64,000 nucleotides of DNA from Methanofervidicoccus sp. A16 (GCF_003351865.1 NZ_CP022242.1:186001-250000), one strand, 5' to 3'; shown: positions 28,525 to 38,729, counted from the stretch's first letter. Notes: generated by a model from the letters alone, not told the origin. Numbers and translations: made by a program.

Positions 28525-30810
28525 ATGTATATTAAAAATCCCTTTAGATTAAATGACTGGGATATTAAAAGTTTCCTAACAGTTGTACTTAGTATCCTTT
28601 TAGTATATCTTGGAGTTGTCGTATTGGATAAATTAGATATCCAAATACCGTTGTTAAGGCAGATATTCGGATTCATTTATTTAACATTTATTCCAGGATA
28701 TTTACTTCTTAGAATACTTAGAATACATGATCTAAGCTCTGGAGAAAGTTTTCTATATGCAATAGGATTAAGTTTATTTTTAGATATGTTTGTTGGGTTT
28801 TTAATGAATATGTTCTATCCTCTTTTAGGAATAACAGATAAACCAATAGCAGAAATTCCTATAATTTTAACTATGACCCTAGTTGTAGGGATCTTATCTA
28901 TTGTTGCATATATAAGAGATAAAGACTATGAAAACCCAGGTTATATTCTAGTTGAAGATATAATAAACCCACAGGTGTTATTTTTAAGTTTAATTCCCTT
29001 TATAGCTATATTTGGGACGTACTTAGTTAATTATTACAATAACAATATTTTATTAATATTAATGATTGTACTTATTGCTTTAATTAGTTTAATTATTGGA
29101 TTTACAAATTGGATCGATGAAAAATATTACCCTTATGCTATCTGGGTTATGGCTATTAGCTTAATATTACATCGACAGTTAATTAGTGAAACTATTATAA
29201 TAAATGACTGTGTAGGGGAATTCTATTTAGCAAAAAATATAATATCTCTGGGATACTGGCCATGGTATGAGTGTACTAAGGTTGTGCCCGGCACTTATAA
29301 TTCAGTTCTAAGCGTAACTATATTACCAACTATATTTTATTACATTTTAAATACTTCTTTAAATTGGATATACAAGTTAATTTTACCATCATTTTGCTCG
29401 TTACTTCCAATATCCATATATGTATTTACTAAAAACATAACAAATAACAGAAAACTTTCGTTTTTGTCTGCATTTTTATTTATATCAACAGCTGGGTATC
29501 TAATAAAAATAACGGTTATTACGAAACAGTTACTTGCTCAGTTGTATGTTTTATTAATAATAATAGCTTTTTTAAACTCTAAAATTAAATTAAATATTAA
29601 AAAATTGGTATTATCTATATTCGGGTTCTCACTGGTTGTATCACATTATGCAACCACATATATAATTATAGCATCAACGATATTTACCCTAATATTTTTA
29701 AAAATCTGGAGATGGATTTTTTCATTTAAAAACAATAAAATGGAAAAGGTGTTAATAACATTTTTAGAAATTCTTATTATTCTTACAGTAGGATGGTATA
29801 TATATATTTCACAATCGATATCGTTTAAGAGTTTTTTAGATTTCGTTCAATCCATCTGGGCTTATGAGATATTCGATACATATGATTCTAGAGTACTCTA
29901 TACCGTGACTGTAAAACTGTCCTCAGGTATCACTGATCATATAATTAAACTTCTCTATGTGGTTTTATCTTTCTTTATTTTTATAGGATATATTGATAAA
30001 CTATATATCAATATAGTAAAGAAAAAGACAATAAAAGAAAAACACATATTTTTACTTGGATTTAGTGGTTTTTGGCTGCTTTTACTTATATCAGCTGTAG
30101 TATTACCGTCAATCACTTCATCCTTTGATCCCATAAGATTGTACCAAACTTCGTTACTTGTATTATGTATTTTTTCAATAGTAGGTATTAAAAAAATCGT
30201 AAATATATTATATATTATATTAAAAAAATTAAAAAATATTAAAATACATAATATAGATTATATAAAAATATCATCTATATTTTTTATACTTTTACTGATT
30301 TTTCCTGGAACTTTCTTAGTAAATGAATTAATAAATGATAATCCAAGATCTATTTCATTAAGTAAAGAAAAAATTTTAAACAATAGCCTAATAAAACCAA
30401 AAATAGGTTATTTTCAAAAAGTTATACCAATTGAAAATATAGTATCTGGAAAGTGGATAGGGAAGTATGGGGATTATAAGGATGTGTATAGATTTGATTT
30501 AGTACAGGGTTATCCCTCTTTGTTGCTATATGGAGACGTAAAAGGCAATGTTTATACTATAGCAAAAGGAAGAATATTAGATAATGGAAATGTAAGTATA
30601 CACTATGATTTACCTAAAAATAATAGTGTATTTATTCATTTAACATATCAAAATCTTGTGTATAGTTTGTATTGGACTTGGTATAATCCTCTCCAAGTCA
30701 GTCTTTTATATAACTATAGCGATATAAAACCTATTATTATTAATGCATTGAAAGTTTATGATAATGGAAAAAGTCAAGTATATTTATACCATAGTAATAA
30801 ACAAAATTAA
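28525..30810 (+). CDS. Large polytopic membrane protein (DUF1616/DUF2206-like)
   Basis: A 761-aa membrane protein with roughly 14 hydrophobic helices followed by an outside C-terminal domain of about 150 residues. The segment FIYLTFIPGYLLLRIL with SSGESFLYAIGLSLFLDMF resembles the first membrane region of DUF1616 and DUF2206 proteins. The overall layout recalls GT-C glycosyltransferases or polymerases, but no catalytic motif was identified. It lies directly after the methyltransferase gene and is probably cotranscribed. A role in glycan polymerisation or transfer is inference from context. Confidence 0.65.
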   Translation: MYIKNPFRLNDWDIKSFLTVVLSILLVYLGVVVLDKLDIQIPLLRQIFGFIYLTFIPGYLLLRILRIHDLSSGESFLYAIGLSLFLDMFVGFLMNMFYPLLGITDKPIAEIPIILTMTLVVGILSIVAYIRDKDYENPGYILVEDIINPQVLFLSLIPFIAIFGTYLVNYYNNNILLILMIVLIALISLIIGFTNWIDEKYYPYAIWVMAISLILHRQLISETIIINDCVGEFYLAKNIISLGYWPWYECTKVVPGTYNSVLSVTILPTIFYYILNTSLNWIYKLILPSFCSLLPISIYVFTKNITNNRKLSFLSAFLFISTAGYLIKITVITKQLLAQLYVLLIIIAFLNSKIKLNIKKLVLSIFGFSLVVSHYATTYIIIASTIFTLIFLKIWRWIFSFKNNKMEKVLITFLEILIILTVGWYIYISQSISFKSFLDFVQSIWAYEIFDTYDSRVLYTVTVKLSSGITDHIIKLLYVVLSFFIFIGYIDKLYINIVKKKTIKEKHIFLLGFSGFWLLLLISAVVLPSITSSFDPIRLYQTSLLVLCIFSIVGIKKIVNILYIILKKLKNIKIHNIDYIKISSIFFILLLIFPGTFLVNELINDNPRSISLSKEKILNNSLIKPKIGYFQKVIPIENIVSGKWIGKYGDYKDVYRFDLVQGYPSLLLYGDVKGNVYTIAKGRILDNGNVSIHYDLPKNNSVFIHLTYQNLVYSLYWTWYNPLQVSLLYNYSDIKPIIINALKVYDNGKSQVYLYHSNKQN

Positions 30811-31989
30811 TTAAAATAATAACAACCATCGAGATGTCGAATAATAATAATTATAATAAAGAATAATTAAAATCAGAAAATAAAGAATATTTAAACTGTA
30901 AATCCCTAAATGAAGAATAAATACAGGTGAAAAAGTAAAATAAGCTCTTATCCTCTAAACTACACTGTGCACTGAAGAAACAGGGCAGGATTCTGTTAAT
31001 CTTTTTTCTTAGAAGTTTTTTACCTCTTTTTTTATTTACTAATCTTTTACTATCTTTAGGGGCGGTCAAAATAAAATAAATATCAAATAAGTATTTTAGG
31101 GTGTTTTCTCAACTTACAATTAATCTCTATTCAGATCACTCCATACCATAATTAAACAGTTAATTTACTCTTCCCTTCTAACGGGACAAAACTATATTAC
31201 CCTAAATAAAAAATAAATAAATTAATTACTATTAATGAATAAATATGAAATCTTCAATTGTTTTAGTAGAAAAAGATAAAAAAATTAGAATTTCTAAGAA
31301 AAACCATAAGAAAGATGAATACAAAGGAAGAAAAGAAGACTTTAGATAATAATATAACAACACCAGTAAATAAATCCATAGAAATTTTAAATATTGCACC
31401 TTAGCAATATTCTATTGAATTAGAAGTATTTTATATGATTAATAAAGCAAATAAACTCTATAAATTGAGAAAATTTTTATAGATCAATCTTCTATATTTT
31501 ATATTTAAATTTTAAGTAGGATAATTTACAATCTTATTTTTTTTAATTAATAATATTAATTAGAAAAGAGAGAGAACGAAGATATTTATGCTTATATTGA
31601 GCAATATAGACATAAAACTTAATTTAAATCATTTCAAAAAAAAATAAATTTAAGAATAAATTTCAAAATTAAGGTATTTATGAAGAGTTTTCTCCTATTA
31701 ATGGAAATGACATCTATGATGGATTTTAGGGAAAAGAAAAGTGTTTAGGGATTATTAAAAAGATAAAATGAATAATTTACTAAATAAATTAAATTATAGA
31801 AAAATTCTTTTATTTTAATGTGATTGCACTGCTATAATTTCGTATCTGTTGGAGATAAGCATTCTTCTTCTGTCCCTTTGATGAAAAAGGTATTTAAATT
31901 TAGATTTGATATAAAAGAAAGGTATTTAGAAGTTATTTGGATAGAGATATAAAGAAAACTCCAGTATTTATTTAAAAATTTATTAAGTA

Positions 31990-32181
31990 TTGGTTCAGTA
32001 TCGATACTGCAAAAAGCATGATTTAATTATCCTAAAGGATAAAGAAGAAGAATTCGCTAAAATGGTAAAGGAAAAAGTTGTTATAAGTGATAAAGAGCAT
32101 GTAAACAGGGAATTTGCCGAAGAAATGGAGAAAAGGGGTATTATATTCATCACAATAAGAGGAAAACATGATAAAGAGTGA
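31990..32181 (+). CDS. Doubtful small ORF, possible gene remnant
   Basis: 63 codons from a TTG, with no ribosome binding site of the local type. The product is charged (HDLIILKDKEEEFAKMVKEK), begins with a Tyr/Cys/His-rich stretch and ends KHDKE. Not recognised. It lies in a decayed-looking gap, so a remnant of a longer gene is more likely than a working peptide, though the amino-acid composition is protein-like. Confidence 0.25.
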   Translation: MVQYRYCKKHDLIILKDKEEEFAKMVKEKVVISDKEHVNREFAEEMEKRGIIFITIRGKHDKE

Positions 32182-32213
32182 TAAGGAACGGGAGTATTGC
32201 AGATCCCTTTCTA

Positions 32214-32245
32214 AACTGAGAAAAAAAATAACACTTTTCTCAGTT
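32214..32245. repeat. Perfect 11-bp inverted repeat (hairpin)
   Basis: AACTGAGAAAA (32214-32224) and TTTTCTCAGTT (32235-32245) are exact inverted copies separated by 10 nt. In RNA this would be a stable hairpin in an otherwise AT-rich decayed region. It could be a terminator, but no intact gene ends here. Confidence 0.7.
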
Positions 32246-32425
32246 GTAGACAACTTCGGATTGAGATATATACGGGCCGTAAGTAGAAAAGGCCTATTTG
32301 TTAAAATTATCCTTAGTCTATTGACGTTTAATACTTATCAGCTAATGGTAATGAGAACTAGGGTAAATAATAAATAATAATATGCCAATAATATTTTGTT
32401 CGTTTTTTATATTATATTTTTTATA

Positions 32426-33478
32426 TTATAAATCTCTCTTATAATACCTCCCCATAATACCATCCCATATACCCATATAAAAGTACTTCAACAGATAAAT
32501 CTTCTTTTTTAAAAAAACACAATAATAAATCCCTCCTATATGTCCGCGACTCAGAACCCATATTAAAAATAATAAATAATTAAAAAAACTATTATGTTTT
32601 TTAACAAAATAGATTCTACTTCTAATACCATAATAAACAGAAACAGGAGAATCCTTCCCCCCAGCACTTGCAGAAACTTTATGCCATAAAACGGACTTTG
32701 TAGCACATAATAATTTATACCCTAACTTTCTACATTTCACAGAGAGATCTGTATCTTCATAACAATAAAAATATCTCTCATTAAATCCTTTTAATCTATA
32801 TAATATCTCTTTTCTAATCAACATGGAGCATCCAGTGATATATTCACATTCAATTACATGATCTTCTCTATCCTCTATATAGTGCCAAGTTCTTCCCAAC
32901 TTTATATCAATCCCACCACCACCTAAAGCCCAGATAACATCATCCCTTCCATTGTAATCGTAATAGTATATCTTACTTCCAACTATTCCAATTTTTTCAT
33001 CACTTTCAGCAACTTTAACAAGTTCTACTAAATAATTCCTATCAACAACAGTATCATTGTTTAACAGACAGATGTATTTAGGTTCAAGAACGTTCGAGAC
33101 GAATCTAATACCTATGTTATTTCCCCCTGCAAAACCGTAGTTGTCTTTATTTTTTATTAATATCAATCTCCTATTTGGAGGTAATTCCTCATATTCCTCT
33201 TTATTTTTAAAGTACCCTTTTTCTACATCCTCCTCTTCAACTTCAAATACTTTAATAGGTTTATTCTCCCCTGAGTACTTAAAAAATTTAGAATTTACCT
33301 CTATCTTACCATCACAGTATTCCTTTATTTTTTCAATAGATTCATCTTGTGAGTTGTTATCTACAACTATAACATCGTAGTTGTTGTAGTTTATCCTGTA
33401 GAGGGATTCTAAGCACTCGATTGTATCCTTCCAGCCGTTCCAGTTTAGTATAATTATAGAAACCCTAGGATGATCCAT
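32426..33478 (-). CDS. Family 2 glycosyltransferase (rhamnosyltransferase-like)
   Basis: GT2 enzyme of 350 aa. VSIIILNWNGWKDTIECL at the start and VIVVDNNSQDES near residue 35 are typical of the rhamnosyl/GlcNAc transferase branch, with LLNNDTVVD near 138 (metal-binding region) and ITGCSMLIRKEIL with YEDTDLSVKCRKLGY further on. The dTDP-rhamnose-type enzymes upstream on the same strand make rhamnose a plausible donor, by context only. The ATG lies 14 nt inside the end of the flippase gene, with AAAGGAGG before it, so the two are coupled. Confidence 0.87.
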   Translation of the reverse strand: MDHPRVSIIILNWNGWKDTIECLESLYRINYNNYDVIVVDNNSQDESIEKIKEYCDGKIEVNSKFFKYSGENKPIKVFEVEEEDVEKGYFKNKEEYEELPPNRRLILIKNKDNYGFAGGNNIGIRFVSNVLEPKYICLLNNDTVVDRNYLVELVKVAESDEKIGIVGSKIYYYDYNGRDDVIWALGGGGIDIKLGRTWHYIEDREDHVIECEYITGCSMLIRKEILYRLKGFNERYFYCYEDTDLSVKCRKLGYKLLCATKSVLWHKVSASAGGKDSPVSVYYGIRSRIYFVKKHNSFFNYLLFLIWVLSRGHIGGIYYCVFLKKKIYLLKYFYMGIWDGIMGRYYKRDL

Positions 33479-34925
33479 AATTTTTCCTCCTTTTTAGAAT
33501 TTTTTTAAATAGTTTATAATCTATTTCATCAAATATTATAATAAATATTAACGTTATAATCGTAATAAAAAAAATCAGGGTTATTATTGAGTGTAGTACA
33601 ATATTTTTATTTATATAATTTAGTGTATACAAATAAAAAGTAGCTATAAGTCCTAATCCAAAGAATAGTTTAATTATCCATAGATACGATATTATATTTT
33701 CATTAAAGTAATATTTTAAATAGAGAAACATAGCCAAAAATCCTAAAAATTCTGTAAATACAGTTGTAATACTAGCACCAATGTACCCCAATTTCTGAAT
33801 TGCATATATATTTAGTAATATATTTAATACAGCGCAAAATCCAGTAATTTTAGTATATATTTGAGGTTTATTGATAGAATTCAATGTATACACAGTAGCA
33901 TGAGCCATGAAAGAAAATACTACTGCCCAAATTAATATCTTCAAAACTATCACAGATTCAAAATACTCGTATCCATAAATAAAGACTATTATCTGTTCCG
34001 CAAATAATGTTGTAATTATACCTATAAATAATCCAACTATTGAAATGTATTTTAAGGATCTATGGTACATAAAAGATATTTTATTTTTAGATTCAAGATA
34101 CATTTTTGATAGAACTGGATATATAGATGTAAAATATATCGTAGGAATAAACAGGAGAACGTATACAAGTCTATACGCCGCATTGTATATTCCAACAGCC
34201 CTATCTCCTATCATATAAGATAGCATAACAGAATCTGCCCAGAAGTATATAGCAACAAATATGCTACTTAATGCAAAGGGTAGAGCCTTTTTTAAAATTT
34301 CTCTCCAGAAATTTAAATCTATCTCTAATTTTACCTTTAAAAACTTAAACATAGTAATGGTGATGTTGTATAACAATATGATCCCTGATACAGTTAAATA
34401 TATAAAGGCTAATCCCAATACATTAAAATTAAGATATATCCCTATCAAAACACCTATAAATAGTAATAAACTGTTTATTATATTTCCTATTCCAACGTAT
34501 TCCATCTTTTCATAGGCCTGATAGATGGAATAAAATGCTAAATTAAAGGAGTTAATTATTACATACAAAGATATTATATATACTACATATTTTGTCTCAG
34601 AGGGATATCCCATTAAATTTATTGAAAGAAAAATTAGTAAAAAAGTTATTATTCCTAAGATAAACTTTATAACAACAACATTTCCTAAGTATTTAGATGC
34701 AATTTCCTTATATCTTGCAACCTCTCTAACTATTAAAAGTTGTAAACCCATATCTGTAAGTATACTGAACATTCCAGTAAATGCCAATGCAAAGGATATA
34801 ATACCGTAGCCCTCGGCTCCAAGATATCTAGCCATACACATAAAATATAAAAATCCGAAGAATTTTGAGAGAATATTTGCAACGAATAAAATACCTGTGT
34901 TTTTTAATATTCTCTTAGTAACACT
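33465..34925 (-). CDS. Polysaccharide flippase (Wzx/MATE-like)
   Basis: Membrane protein of 486 aa with about 14 helices, of the PST/MOP flippase family. The start TKRILKNTGILFVANILSKFFGFLYFMCMARYLG is typical of lipid-linked oligosaccharide flippases. It is expected to move a lipid-linked glycan across the membrane. GTGAT 4 nt before the ATG at 34925 argues for this start over one 14 codons earlier. Confidence 0.88.
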   Translation of the reverse strand, partial: SVTKRILKNTGILFVANILSKFFGFLYFMCMARYLGAEGYGIISFALAFTGMFSILTDMGLQLLIVREVARYKEIASKYLGNVVVIKFILGIITFLLIFLSINLMGYPSETKYVVYIISLYVIINSFNLAFYSIYQAYEKMEYVGIGNIINSLLLFIGVLIGIYLNFNVLGLAFIYLTVSGIILLYNITITMFKFLKVKLEIDLNFWREILKKALPFALSSIFVAIYFWADSVMLSYMIGDRAVGIYNAAYRLVYVLLFIPTIYFTSIYPVLSKMYLESKNKISFMYHRSLKYISIVGLFIGIITTLFAEQIIVFIYGYEYFESVIVLKILIWAVVFSFMAHATVYTLNSINKPQIYTKITGFCAVLNILLNIYAIQKLGYIGASITTVFTEFLGFLAMFLYLKYYFNENIISYLWIIKLFFGLGLIATFYLYTLNYINKNIVLHSIITLIFFITIITLIFIIIFDEIDYKLFKKILKRRKNYGSS

Positions 34926-35108
34926 CATAAATATCACTGGTAAAAACAGATTTAAAAATTTATACATAATTTAGATTATTATAATACCTAACAATATTAA
35001 ATTTTATTATCAGAATTTATTATTTTTTCAATTCTTAGGAGTATATCCCTTTTTAGATATTATAAATAAGTCTTAATAAAAAAAATAAAATTTAATTATT
35101 TATTGTTT

Positions 35109-36287
35109 TTAAGAGAGATATAATGTAAGTGTTTCCAAATATATATTCCTAACTAACCATTTTAAATGAGAATAGACTAAATTGGATATCTCGCTACCCT
35201 CTCTCACCCTACTAACCATACCAGCTATATCTAAACCTAAAGGACAGTTCTCTTTACACCTCCTACAACTTAAACATAACTTCAAATTGGACTTACTCCC
35301 GTATAATGCTGAAAACAGAGCCAGCCTACCACCTTTATACTCTTCACCAAAGGTGTTATGTGCTGGACAGTGAATAACACAGTTCCCACAACTTATACAG
35401 TAAAACATTTCTCTAAATCCGTTATTCATAAGATAACTCCTCTTATTATCTAGTAATATTAAAGTTATTTCCTTTGGATTATGTACTCCCTTAAACAACT
35501 TCTTCTCTATATCGACAGTCTTACTAATACCACTTACTATCTCTATAAACGACGGCACCACCTGTCCAGTTGCGAAGAACGTCTGAATCCTTATAGCATT
35601 TAGGGCATCATCTAAGGTTGGATAGAGTTTATCGATCCCAGACAGTATTATCCACTTCTTCTGTCTCCTTAAGATCTCAAAGATATTCCCTTCGTTGTGT
35701 AAGATTAAAACTGAACCTTCAGAGGATATAGCATTTGCACCTGTTATACCAACATTTGCCAACTCAATACTCTTTTTTATATCCTTCAATAAAAACCTTA
35801 CAACGTCATCGGCACTACTAAGTTCTACATTAAACCTCTCTTTAAGTTCTCTAATTATCTGTTCTAAGGAAAGATGGGCGGCTGGAGCAGTTGGATGTGA
35901 CGGCTCTTCCTTTAAAAGTTGGATAAGTCTATCACCTATATCTGTCTCTACAACATTGATACCAAGAGATTCCAACCTCTCAGTTAATTTTATCTCCTTA
36001 GAGACGTTGGATTTAGATTTCACTACTATATCCTCACCTTCAACCTCTTTTAGGATAACCTCCATAGCGTCTTCTTCCTCCTTGGCAAATACCACATTAA
36101 ATCCGCTGTCTTCTAAATTCTCAACAGTTTTTTCCATCAACTGGGAATTTCCAACACTCTCCTCCCTAACCTTTCTCAACCTCATCAACCTCTCCTGTAG
36201 ATCTGGAATTTTGTGTATGTTCTCCTTCTGCCTCTTCTTAACCAACTCAAAAGCCTTTCTCATTGCAAGTATGCTGTAGGGGTTCAT
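35109..36287 (-). CDS. LUD-domain iron-sulfur protein (LutB-like)
   Basis: 392-aa protein with an N-terminal LUD region (VVKSKSNVSKEI near 85, GITGANAISSEGS near 195) and two C-terminal 4Fe-4S motifs: CISCGNCVIHCP near 315 and CLSCRRCKENCP near 355. Related to the LutB subunit of bacterial lactate oxidation, but without LutA or LutC nearby, so an electron-transfer role is all one can say. Its ATG overlaps the rmlD stop as ATGA, which is a strange partner for a sugar-nucleotide gene. The C-terminal 35 residues lack obvious family features. Confidence 0.82.
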   Translation of the reverse strand: MNPYSILAMRKAFELVKKRQKENIHKIPDLQERLMRLRKVREESVGNSQLMEKTVENLEDSGFNVVFAKEEEDAMEVILKEVEGEDIVVKSKSNVSKEIKLTERLESLGINVVETDIGDRLIQLLKEEPSHPTAPAAHLSLEQIIRELKERFNVELSSADDVVRFLLKDIKKSIELANVGITGANAISSEGSVLILHNEGNIFEILRRQKKWIILSGIDKLYPTLDDALNAIRIQTFFATGQVVPSFIEIVSGISKTVDIEKKLFKGVHNPKEITLILLDNKRSYLMNNGFREMFYCISCGNCVIHCPAHNTFGEEYKGGRLALFSALYGSKSNLKLCLSCRRCKENCPLGLDIAGMVSRVREGSEISNLVYSHLKWLVRNIYLETLTLYLS

Positions 36288-37132
36288 AGGTATCCCTTTT
36301 CCCTCAGATAATCCCTGAGAGCATCCCTCCAATGCCTCATATCTATTCCATAGGATCTTATCTTCTCAATACTTAAGACGGAGTTTTTAGGTCTCTTAGC
36401 CTTTGTTGGATATTTATCCGATGTTGTTGGATTCAACTTTGCATCTATACCTGTGATCTCAAAAATCGCCTTTGCAAATTCATACCATGTACAACACCCC
36501 TCATTTGTAACATGGTAGATACCGTAAGGTAGTTTGTAGGAGAGGATCTTTTCAATGGCGACGGCAGCGTCCTTTGTATAGGTTGGAGACATGGTTATAT
36601 CATCCACTACATATAATTCATCGCCACTTTTACCCTTCTTGATCATGGTTTCAACAAAATTCCCACCCTTTCCACGCTCTCCTGCAACTCCAAACAAACT
36701 TGCAACTCTCACTATGAAATATCTATCACAGATAGTTCTTGTTAAAATCTCACCGGCGTACTTACTTACCCCATATACATTGACTGGATCAGGTACATCC
36801 TCCTCGGTGTAAGGTTCTTCTTTAAATCCATCAAAAACAAAATCTGTACTTATATATACATCAATTGCACCTATCTCTTTACAGATAAGTGCTATATTCC
36901 TGGCACCAACAGAATTCACAAGAAAAGATTTTTCTGGATACTCTTCACAGTTGTCTGCTTTGAGATAGGCAGCAGTGTTTATCACAACATCAGGTTTTAA
37001 CTCTTTCAAGATCTCACAACTTGAAAGATCTGTAACTTCTATATCCCTATGTGTTAAGGGAATTACATCTTCAAAAACTTTAACTAGATCTGAACCAAGT
37101 TGTCCAGTGGCTCCTATTACAGCTACTTTCAT
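36284..37132 (-). CDS. rfbD: dTDP-4-dehydrorhamnose reductase
   Basis: NADPH-dependent last enzyme of dTDP-L-rhamnose synthesis, 282 aa. GATGQLGSDL at the N-terminus is the dinucleotide motif, STDFVFDG near residue 95 replaces the usual TDYVFDG, and YGVSKYAGE near 119 holds the YxxxK pair. GGTGAC lies before the ATG. Fourth gene of the minus-strand rml operon, and its stop overlaps the LUD gene start. Confidence 0.94.
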   Translation of the reverse strand: MKVAVIGATGQLGSDLVKVFEDVIPLTHRDIEVTDLSSCEILKELKPDVVINTAAYLKADNCEEYPEKSFLVNSVGARNIALICKEIGAIDVYISTDFVFDGFKEEPYTEEDVPDPVNVYGVSKYAGEILTRTICDRYFIVRVASLFGVAGERGKGGNFVETMIKKGKSGDELYVVDDITMSPTYTKDAAVAIEKILSYKLPYGIYHVTNEGCCTWYEFAKAIFEITGIDAKLNPTTSDKYPTKAKRPKNSVLSIEKIRSYGIDMRHWRDALRDYLREKGYL

Positions 37133-37141
37133 AATGTCACC

Positions 37142-37699
37142 TTAGAATAAATCGTCCCTCTCAATCAACTCCTTAAGTGTTGGCCATTTCTGATCTTTCT
37201 CTGAGAGTACAGGATCCTCAATTGGCCAGGGAATATTTACATCTGGATCGTTCCATATCAAGCCCCCCTCGGAGTGAGGGGCGTACTCGTTATCTACTTT
37301 ATAGACTACTTCAGCCTCTTTACTAAGTGCAAGTAAACCGTGGGCAAAACCTCTTGGAATGTATAACATATATTTATTATACTCCGAAAGTATAACTCCT
37401 ACGCATTTACCAAAGGTAGGTGAATTTTTCCTTAGATCTACTGCTACGTCGTAGATAACTCCTCTGATACATCTAACTATTTTCGCCTGAGTATAAGGTT
37501 CCCTCTGGAAGTGTAAACCTCTTAAGGCTCCATATCTTGACATTAAGTGATTATCTTGAAGGAACTCTCCTTTTATCCCAGCCCTCTCAAAATCTGACTT
37601 CTTGTAGGTTTCCATGAAGAATCCTCTCTCATCTCCAAATACCTTCGGCTTTATAAGTATTACATCAGGTATTTTCATCTTCTTAAATTCAAAGGGCAT
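37142..37699 (-). CDS. rfbC: dTDP-4-dehydrorhamnose 3,5-epimerase
   Basis: Cupin-fold epimerase of 185 aa acting before RfbD. RGFFMETYKKSDFE, FLQDNHLMSRYGALRGLHFQ (with the catalytic His in LHF) and the later YIPRGFAHGLLALS are hallmark stretches. Ten nucleotides separate it from rfbD. AGGTGATAGT precedes the ATG. Confidence 0.96.
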   Translation of the reverse strand: MPFEFKKMKIPDVILIKPKVFGDERGFFMETYKKSDFERAGIKGEFLQDNHLMSRYGALRGLHFQREPYTQAKIVRCIRGVIYDVAVDLRKNSPTFGKCVGVILSEYNKYMLYIPRGFAHGLLALSKEAEVVYKVDNEYAPHSEGGLIWNDPDVNIPWPIEDPVLSEKDQKWPTLKELIERDDLF

Positions 37700-37709
37700 A
37701 CTATCACCT

Positions 37710-38729
37710 CTAAAGGATGACTCCTCTCAATTCAACTTCTTTTATTATCTTCTGAGCAGTAAGTAAGAATTTATACCATTCAACAGTCCTAGTCTTTATA
37801 TTATCCTCTACCTTCCCTTCAACTAAAGCGTCGTATATCTCTTTTGCACCCTCCTTTGGTGTATACTTAGGTTTAAAACCTAACACATCCCTAATTTTAC
37901 TGAAATCTACCCTGTAAGATCTCTTATCTGGAGAACCATACCACTCGAAGTTAAATGGAAGTCCAATAGCATCTGCAATAAGTTCAGCCAATGGTTTTAT
38001 CTGATAGTTCTGCTCGTTACTTCCCACATTGAAGATCTCTCCCTTGATCAGATCCCTTTCACTTTCTAAAACTGTTATAAACGCCCTTGCTGTATCTCTT
38101 ATATGTACAAAAGGCCTCCACTGGGTTCCATCCCTCATTATAGGTATCTTCCCATGCTTATAGAACCCTAAAACCATCCCATTTATAGCCAAATCAAATC
38201 TCATTCTTGGAGACAACCCATAAACAGTAGCCTGTCTTAGAACAGTCACAGAGAAATTATCATCAGCAAGGAGTAATGTTTCCCTTTCTGCCAATGCATT
38301 AGCCTTTGCATATGTAGTTAATGGGTTCGTTGGAGAGTTCTCATCTACCACCTCATCCTGAAAACCGTAGACACTACAGGAGGATGCCAGTATATACCTC
38401 TCAACTCCATATTTCTTTGATAACTTAGCAACCCTTACCCTACCCTTGTAGTTGATCTCCATAGTCTTTGTAGGATCCAACTCACCACTGGGATCATTTG
38501 AGAGTGCCGCTAAATCCATTACAGCATCAACATCCCTTAGTAGAGTAGGATCGAACCATCTTATATCGTCTTTTACTATCTCAAGATTTGGATCTCCAGC
38601 AACATCTGATAATGTCTCTACACCAAAGAAGAATCTATCGAGACACTTTACTTTATATCCTCTTTCAAGTAACATCTGTACTAAAACAGAGCCAATGTAT
38701 CCTCCACCACCTGTAACTAAAACTTTCAT
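37710..38729 (-). CDS. NAD-dependent sugar epimerase/dehydratase (extended SDR) with Asn for catalytic Lys
   Basis: 339-aa extended SDR. The N-terminal VTGGGGYIGSVL is the NAD-binding GxxGxxG motif. It sits where rmlB (dTDP-glucose 4,6-dehydratase) would be expected, but the RmlB active-site TDEVYG is replaced by SSCSVYG. The catalytic YxxxK reads YAKAN, with Asn at the Lys position (codon AAT). LRQATVYG and WRPFVHIRDTARAF are typical of nucleotide-sugar epimerases. Substrate unknown; it should not simply be called RmlB. The start is the ATG after GGTGAAAAAT. Confidence 0.8.
   Translation of the reverse strand: MKVLVTGGGGYIGSVLVQMLLERGYKVKCLDRFFFGVETLSDVAGDPNLEIVKDDIRWFDPTLLRDVDAVMDLAALSNDPSGELDPTKTMEINYKGRVRVAKLSKKYGVERYILASSCSVYGFQDEVVDENSPTNPLTTYAKANALAERETLLLADDNFSVTVLRQATVYGLSPRMRFDLAINGMVLGFYKHGKIPIMRDGTQWRPFVHIRDTARAFITVLESERDLIKGEIFNVGSNEQNYQIKPLAELIADAIGLPFNFEWYGSPDKRSYRVDFSKIRDVLGFKPKYTPKEGAKEIYDALVEGKVEDNIKTRTVEWYKFLLTAQKIIKEVELRGVIL

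Larger units (their letters stand above)
30811..32425. other. 1.6-kb gene-poor gap inside the glycan locus
   Basis: Very AT-rich, without a gene of normal length, lying between convergent halves of the glycan locus. It holds a sequence near 30965-31010 related to 15250 (ACTGAAGAAACAG), a doubtful 63-codon ORF (31990-32181), a perfect 11-bp hairpin (32214-32245) and a right-end remnant of the family A/B inverted repeat (GAGAACTAGGG, 32353-32363). It looks like decayed DNA, perhaps a deleted gene or former insertion. Confidence 0.5.

Noticed and set aside
32168-32377. 69-codon ORF on the plus strand
   Set aside because: It runs through a perfect hairpin and into an inverted-repeat remnant, has no ribosome binding site and no protein-like pattern.
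35695-36279. 194-codon ORF opposite the LUD gene
   Set aside because: Entirely antisense to a gene with intact iron-sulfur motifs; Ser/Leu-rich shadow translation typical of this base composition.
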